A DNA stretch of 64,000 nucleotides from Shinella sp. WSJ-2. GTDB taxonomy: Bacteria; Pseudomonadota; Alphaproteobacteria; Rhizobiales; Rhizobiaceae. The notes under the pieces were generated by a model. It was not told where the DNA came from, did no database searches, and saw nothing but the letters and a program-made list of their open reading frames with translations. Below are positions 61,405 to 64,000 of the stretch, in pieces; the first letter of the stretch is position 1; the number at the start of each line of letters is the position of its first letter. The translations under genes and the position numbers were made by a program. The stretch is taken from positions 62,001-126,000 of the forward strand of contig NZ_QWBU01000006.1 of NCBI RefSeq assembly GCF_003432075.1. Direction: 5' to 3'.

Positions 61405-62724
61405 GAAACGGACGGCATAGCGACGCCCTTCGGGCGGCGAGCGATGACGCTTGGTATGTTGGCAAGCCAGGCGATCGTCAAGGCGATCCCGCCAGAGGCG
61501 AGTATAGACAAGTGGAAACTCTACCGCTGGCTCTGCGAAGCGCGGCCGAAGTTGCGCGTCAGCGATCGTGCGCTGTCGGTGCTGAATGCGCTGATGAGCT
61601 TCTATCCGAAGACGGAGCTTGCGGCCGGCGACAGCATGGTCGTCTTCCCTTCCAACATGCAGCTCTCGTTGCGCACGCATGGCATGGCGGAAACCACGCT
61701 GCGCCGGCATCTCGCCGCGCTCGTCGATGCCGGTCTGCTGATGCGGCGCGATAGCCCCAACGGAAAGCGCTACGTCCGCCGAGATAGGGAAGGGGAGATC
61801 GGCGAGGCCTTCGGCTTTTCGCTTGCCCCCCTCCTCGCGAGGGCAGGGGAGATCGAGCAGCTCGCGGCGGCTGTAACAGCCGAGCGGTTGCTGTTGCTGC
61901 AGCTTCGCGAACGCATCACGCTCGTCCGCCGTGACATCGTCAAGTTGATCGAAACGGCCTTGGAAGACGGCCTCGCCGGTGATTGGATGCAGTTCGAAGC
62001 CGAGTATCGCGTGCAAATCCTCGCTTTGCCGCGCATCGCAACACCGGAAATCCTCACCGCTGTCCTTTCCGCGCTCGAAGCCCTGCGCACGCAGATACTC
62101 AAGTGCATGGAAGAACAGATTATTTTACATAATACGGCTGGCTATCCCGACCAAACTGAGCGGCACAAACAGAATTCAAAACCCGACTCTACATCTGATC
62201 TTGAACCTCGCTTCGAATCGAAGCAGGACGGCAAGGCCGAATTCCAACCTGGACCGGTTGCTATGGCCGATGCAGCAGCGGGGATTGAAACTGGAAATTC
62301 GGTTGGAACGGGCAAGTCGCTCGATCGCGAGATGGCGAGGCGACCGGTGCCCCCGCTGGGAGCCGGGCCGGAGCCCCAAAAACCCTATCCCCTCCCCCTT
62401 GTCCTGCAAGCTTGCCCGGAAATTATTCCGTTTGGTCCGGGTGGCACGATTTCGGGGTGGCGCGACCTGATGACGGCGGCCGTGGTGGTGCGTTCGATGC
62501 TGGCGATCAGCCCATCGGCCTATGAAAATGCTTGCGCGGTGCTTGGGCCGGAAAATGCAGCGACGGTCATCGCCTGCATTCTCGAGCGTTCCGGACATAT
62601 TAATTCGGCCGGCGGCTACCTGCGTGATCTCACCCGGCGGGCGGAACGCGGTGAATTCACGCTCGGTCCAATGCTGATGGCGCTTGCCCGCGCGAATGGT
62701 GCCCCGGCGAAACGCGCAGGGTGA
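61402..62724 (+). CDS. repC: Replication initiator RepC
   Basis: A 440-residue initiator, essential and sufficient for repABC replication. The N-terminal DNA-binding region has ATPFGRRAMTLGMLASQ, DKWKLYRWLCEARP and a winged-helix stretch MQLSLRTHGMAETTLRRHLAALVDAGL. The C-terminal domain (WRDLMTAAVVVRSMLAISPSAY.. GGYLRDLTRRAERGEF) is also standard. A flexible low-complexity linker (about 245-330) joins them. The origin normally lies inside repC; an AT-rich patch is at 62105-62215. The leader hairpin controls its translation. Confidence 0.93.
   Translation: METDGIATPFGRRAMTLGMLASQAIVKAIPPEASIDKWKLYRWLCEARPKLRVSDRALSVLNALMSFYPKTELAAGDSMVVFPSNMQLSLRTHGMAETTLRRHLAALVDAGLLMRRDSPNGKRYVRRDREGEIGEAFGFSLAPLLARAGEIEQLAAAVTAERLLLLQLRERITLVRRDIVKLIETALEDGLAGDWMQFEAEYRVQILALPRIATPEILTAVLSALEALRTQILKCMEEQIILHNTAGYPDQTERHKQNSKPDSTSDLEPRFESKQDGKAEFQPGPVAMADAAAGIETGNSVGTGKSLDREMARRPVPPLGAGPEPQKPYPLPLVLQACPEIIPFGPGGTISGWRDLMTAAVVVRSMLAISPSAYENACAVLGPENAATVIACILERSGHINSAGGYLRDLTRRAERGEFTLGPMLMALARANGAPAKRAG
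62105..62215. other. AT-rich patch in repC, candidate oriV
   Basis: Around 62115-62215 the otherwise GC-rich gene becomes clearly AT-rich (ATTATTTTACATAATAC and CAGAATTCAAAAC are included). repABC origins lie in an AT-rich stretch in the middle of repC, and this one is at the domain linker. Extent is estimated by eye. Confidence 0.45.
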
Positions 62725-62816
62725 GGTCAAATCGAGACGGTGAATTCGGCTTTGGAAACCGCACGTTAACCATGCAATCCGTAATCATGGGGGGCAAGAC
62801 AAGGAAGCTCGAATCA

Positions 62817-63110
62817 ATGCCCCCTTACGCCTCCCCGCAGATGCGCCGCCGTTCTGTCGTCACCGAAACCGGACCGGTCGTGCCCTTCCCTGCCGAACGC
62901 CGCACGGCACAAATCCGTCGCTGCGCCGGCGAGCTCGATAGTCTGCAAGGCGAGGATGCACGGCTCTATTGGCGGAGAGTCTGCCTCGAACTGGCCGACG
63001 AAATGCGCAAGCTCGGTTCGAGCGAAGAAAGTGCGCGCGCGGCGGTTTTTGCTTTTCAAGATGAGGTGCAGCAGGAGCTTTTCCGCATACATCATGCAGA
63101 AGAAGCCTGA
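62817..63110 (+). CDS. DUF6074-like small protein
   Basis: A 97-residue protein taken from ATG 62817; ATGs at 62772 and 62787 are in-frame alternatives, none with a strong ribosome-binding site. The segment VVPFPAERRTAQIRRCAGEL, then YWRRVCLELADEMRKLG and FAFQDEVQQEL, resembles the DUF6074 family of rhizobial proteins that open with a V(I)PFP motif. The function is unknown. It lies just downstream of repC in the same direction and is convergent with the LysE gene nine bases further. Confidence 0.55.
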   Translation: MPPYASPQMRRRSVVTETGPVVPFPAERRTAQIRRCAGELDSLQGEDARLYWRRVCLELADEMRKLGSSEESARAAVFAFQDEVQQELFRIHHAEEA

Positions 63111-63119
63111 TCGCTTCGA

Positions 63120-63713
63120 TCAGATCAGCCCGGTCGCGCTGCTCACGAGGCCGAGCGAAAAGACGACGAGGAATGCTGCGGCAACCCGATAGATCAGTCG
63201 AGGCGACAAAACTGGTGCTTTGCCGACAAGACTGCCGAGCACGAGGAAGCTGGTTCCGGCGCCTGCGACCAGCAGGCTGAAGAGCCCGAGCGCCGGTGCG
63301 ATTTCCGTCAATGTTCCATGTGGCATGATGACGAGCCCGATGATGGGCGCTTTGGGATTGAGCATGGTGGTCAGGAAGACCTGGCCAACCGTCACCGCTT
63401 TCGCATCCCCCTCCCCTGCCGGTTTGGACGAAACGAGCCAAAGTCGAGCGGCGAGGAACAGAACCCAGCAAGCCGCAACGATCCGTAGGCCTGTCGCCAA
63501 TATTGGACGACCGTCGAGGAGAGCAGCTGCAATTGTTGCCAGTGGAATCACGACGGTGAGATAACCGGACAACTCACCCAGCAGCAAGGGTACGCTCTTG
63601 CGAAAACCGCGCGCCGCCGCGCCAACCGTCAGCAATGTATTGGTCGGGCCTGGTGTCAGGAGCAGAGCGAGGATGGCAAAGAGAAAAAAGCTGTCCGGCA
63701 TGTGGGTTCCCAT
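63120..63713 (-). CDS. LysE/RhtB-family amino-acid exporter
   Basis: A 197-residue inner-membrane exporter with five to six hydrophobic segments. The family signature is early: FLFAILALLLTPGPTNTLLTVGAAARGF (residues about 9-36), and FLTTMLNPKAPIIGLVIMP is the second conserved region. LysE/RhtB proteins export amino acids or their analogues. The start at 63713 (MGTHMPDSF) is chosen; ATG 63701 is also possible. The N-terminal extension in frame upstream overlaps the promoter gap. Confidence 0.8.
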   Translation of the reverse strand: MGTHMPDSFFLFAILALLLTPGPTNTLLTVGAAARGFRKSVPLLLGELSGYLTVVIPLATIAAALLDGRPILATGLRIVAACWVLFLAARLWLVSSKPAGEGDAKAVTVGQVFLTTMLNPKAPIIGLVIMPHGTLTEIAPALGLFSLLVAGAGTSFLVLGSLVGKAPVLSPRLIYRVAAAFLVVFSLGLVSSATGLI

Positions 63714-63865
63714 GGAAAGTCGGCCGTTCCGTACCGTCTCTAGGCCTCTTCCTTGAGCACAACGTTGATCTCCGTCAAGAGCATCCGAATCTCGACGGAA
63801 GACGCTCTTCCCCTCGGCGTTTTGTCCCGCTAGGAACAGGGAGCCATTTCCGCAGGGAGGAAGCA

Positions 63866-64000
63866 ATGACAGACATGATCGCAGACGACATTCGCCGGCT
63901 CGAGGAGCAGGAACGGCTCCTGCATTTTACCCGGTTCAGCCCGGATGATGCCTGGGCGCTTGGAAACCGGGTCCGCGAAACGGCGCTTGCTATCGGCGCC
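63866..64000 (+). CDS. UPF0303/HbpS-like heme-degrading-domain protein (partial)
   Basis: The first 45 residues of a gene cut by the window end. The text IRRLEEQERLLHFTRFSPDDAWALGNRVRETALA matches the opening of UPF0303 proteins, a family with the GlcG/HbpS fold sometimes annotated as heme-degrading. ATG 63866 follows GGGAGGAAGCA. Divergent from the LysE gene over 152 bp. No catalytic part can be seen. Confidence 0.65.
   Translation, partial: MTDMIADDIRRLEEQERLLHFTRFSPDDAWALGNRVRETALAIGA

Noticed and set aside
1-64000. CRISPR array, tRNA or rRNA genes, insertion sequences, integrase
   Set aside because: No regularly spaced direct repeats, cloverleaf-like segments, transposase or integrase motifs were seen on either strand.

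Overview
The window reads as part of a repABC-type secondary replicon (megaplasmid or chromid) of an alphaproteobacterium in the Rhizobiales, most likely a Rhizobiaceae member of the Rhizobium / Agrobacterium / Ensifer / Shinella kind. The basis is a complete repA-repB-repC operon with its antisense RNA locus (59.0-62.7 kb), high GC with long spurious antisense frames, HmrR-type copper promoters, and many PotABCD-type ABC operons. No rRNA, tRNA, CRISPR array, transposase or integrase was found. No gene-free stretch exceeds 300 bases.

Layout. (1) 0-8.4 kb: a petrobactin-like NIS siderophore locus: end of a TonB receptor, DUF2218 protein, asbA, a fused asbB-asbC, a fused asbD-asbE, asbF (3-dehydroshikimate dehydratase) and a FatB/YclQ-like periplasmic binding protein. 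(2) 8.4-19.7 kb: a catabolic module for an unknown (probably N-methylated or amine) compound: BetI-like TetR, a trimethylamine dehydrogenase-family enzyme behind a perfect 38-bp palindrome, XRE-cupin regulator, SBP-permease-permease-ATPase importer, DAO-type FAD oxidase, cupin and a second FMN/Fe-S oxidoreductase. (3) 19.7-28.7 kb: GntR regulator, second polyamine-type importer, serine hydrolase, YtcJ-like amidohydrolase, EamA exporter. (4) 28.7-36.9 kb: minus-strand operon of a ureohydrolase, a third importer and a nitrilase-family amidase, with divergent LysR and aminotransferase genes. (5) 37-40.9 kb: MarR gene, then copper efflux (copZ-like, copA, hmrR) with two matching HmrR promoters. 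(6) 40.9-48.2 kb: TetR plus NTF2-like gene, divergent from a fourth importer with MBL-fold hydrolase and aldehyde dehydrogenase. (7) 48.3-54.2 kb: two EamA exporters, a MerR-XRE-cupin regulator divergent from gabT-gabD. (8) 54.2-58.8 kb: homogentisate catabolism (hmgA, fahA, maiA), MarR regulator, an opposing DUF2585 gene, a WGR protein. (9) 59-64 kb: repABC, DUF6074-like protein, LysE exporter, start of a UPF0303 gene.

How it may fit together (inference). Four PotABCD-type importers sit within about 34 kb, each joined to amine- or amide-processing enzymes. Breakdown of guanidino compounds and polyamines would give GABA and aldehydes, which gabT/gabD and the other aldehyde dehydrogenase would pass to the TCA cycle. 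Petrobactin itself is built from citrate, spermidine and 3,4-dihydroxybenzoate, so polyamine supply could also serve siderophore synthesis. A recurring design is a strong stem-loop right after each binding-protein gene, suited to keeping that protein more abundant than its membrane partners. Gene identities come from reading motifs and recalling families; no database search was run.
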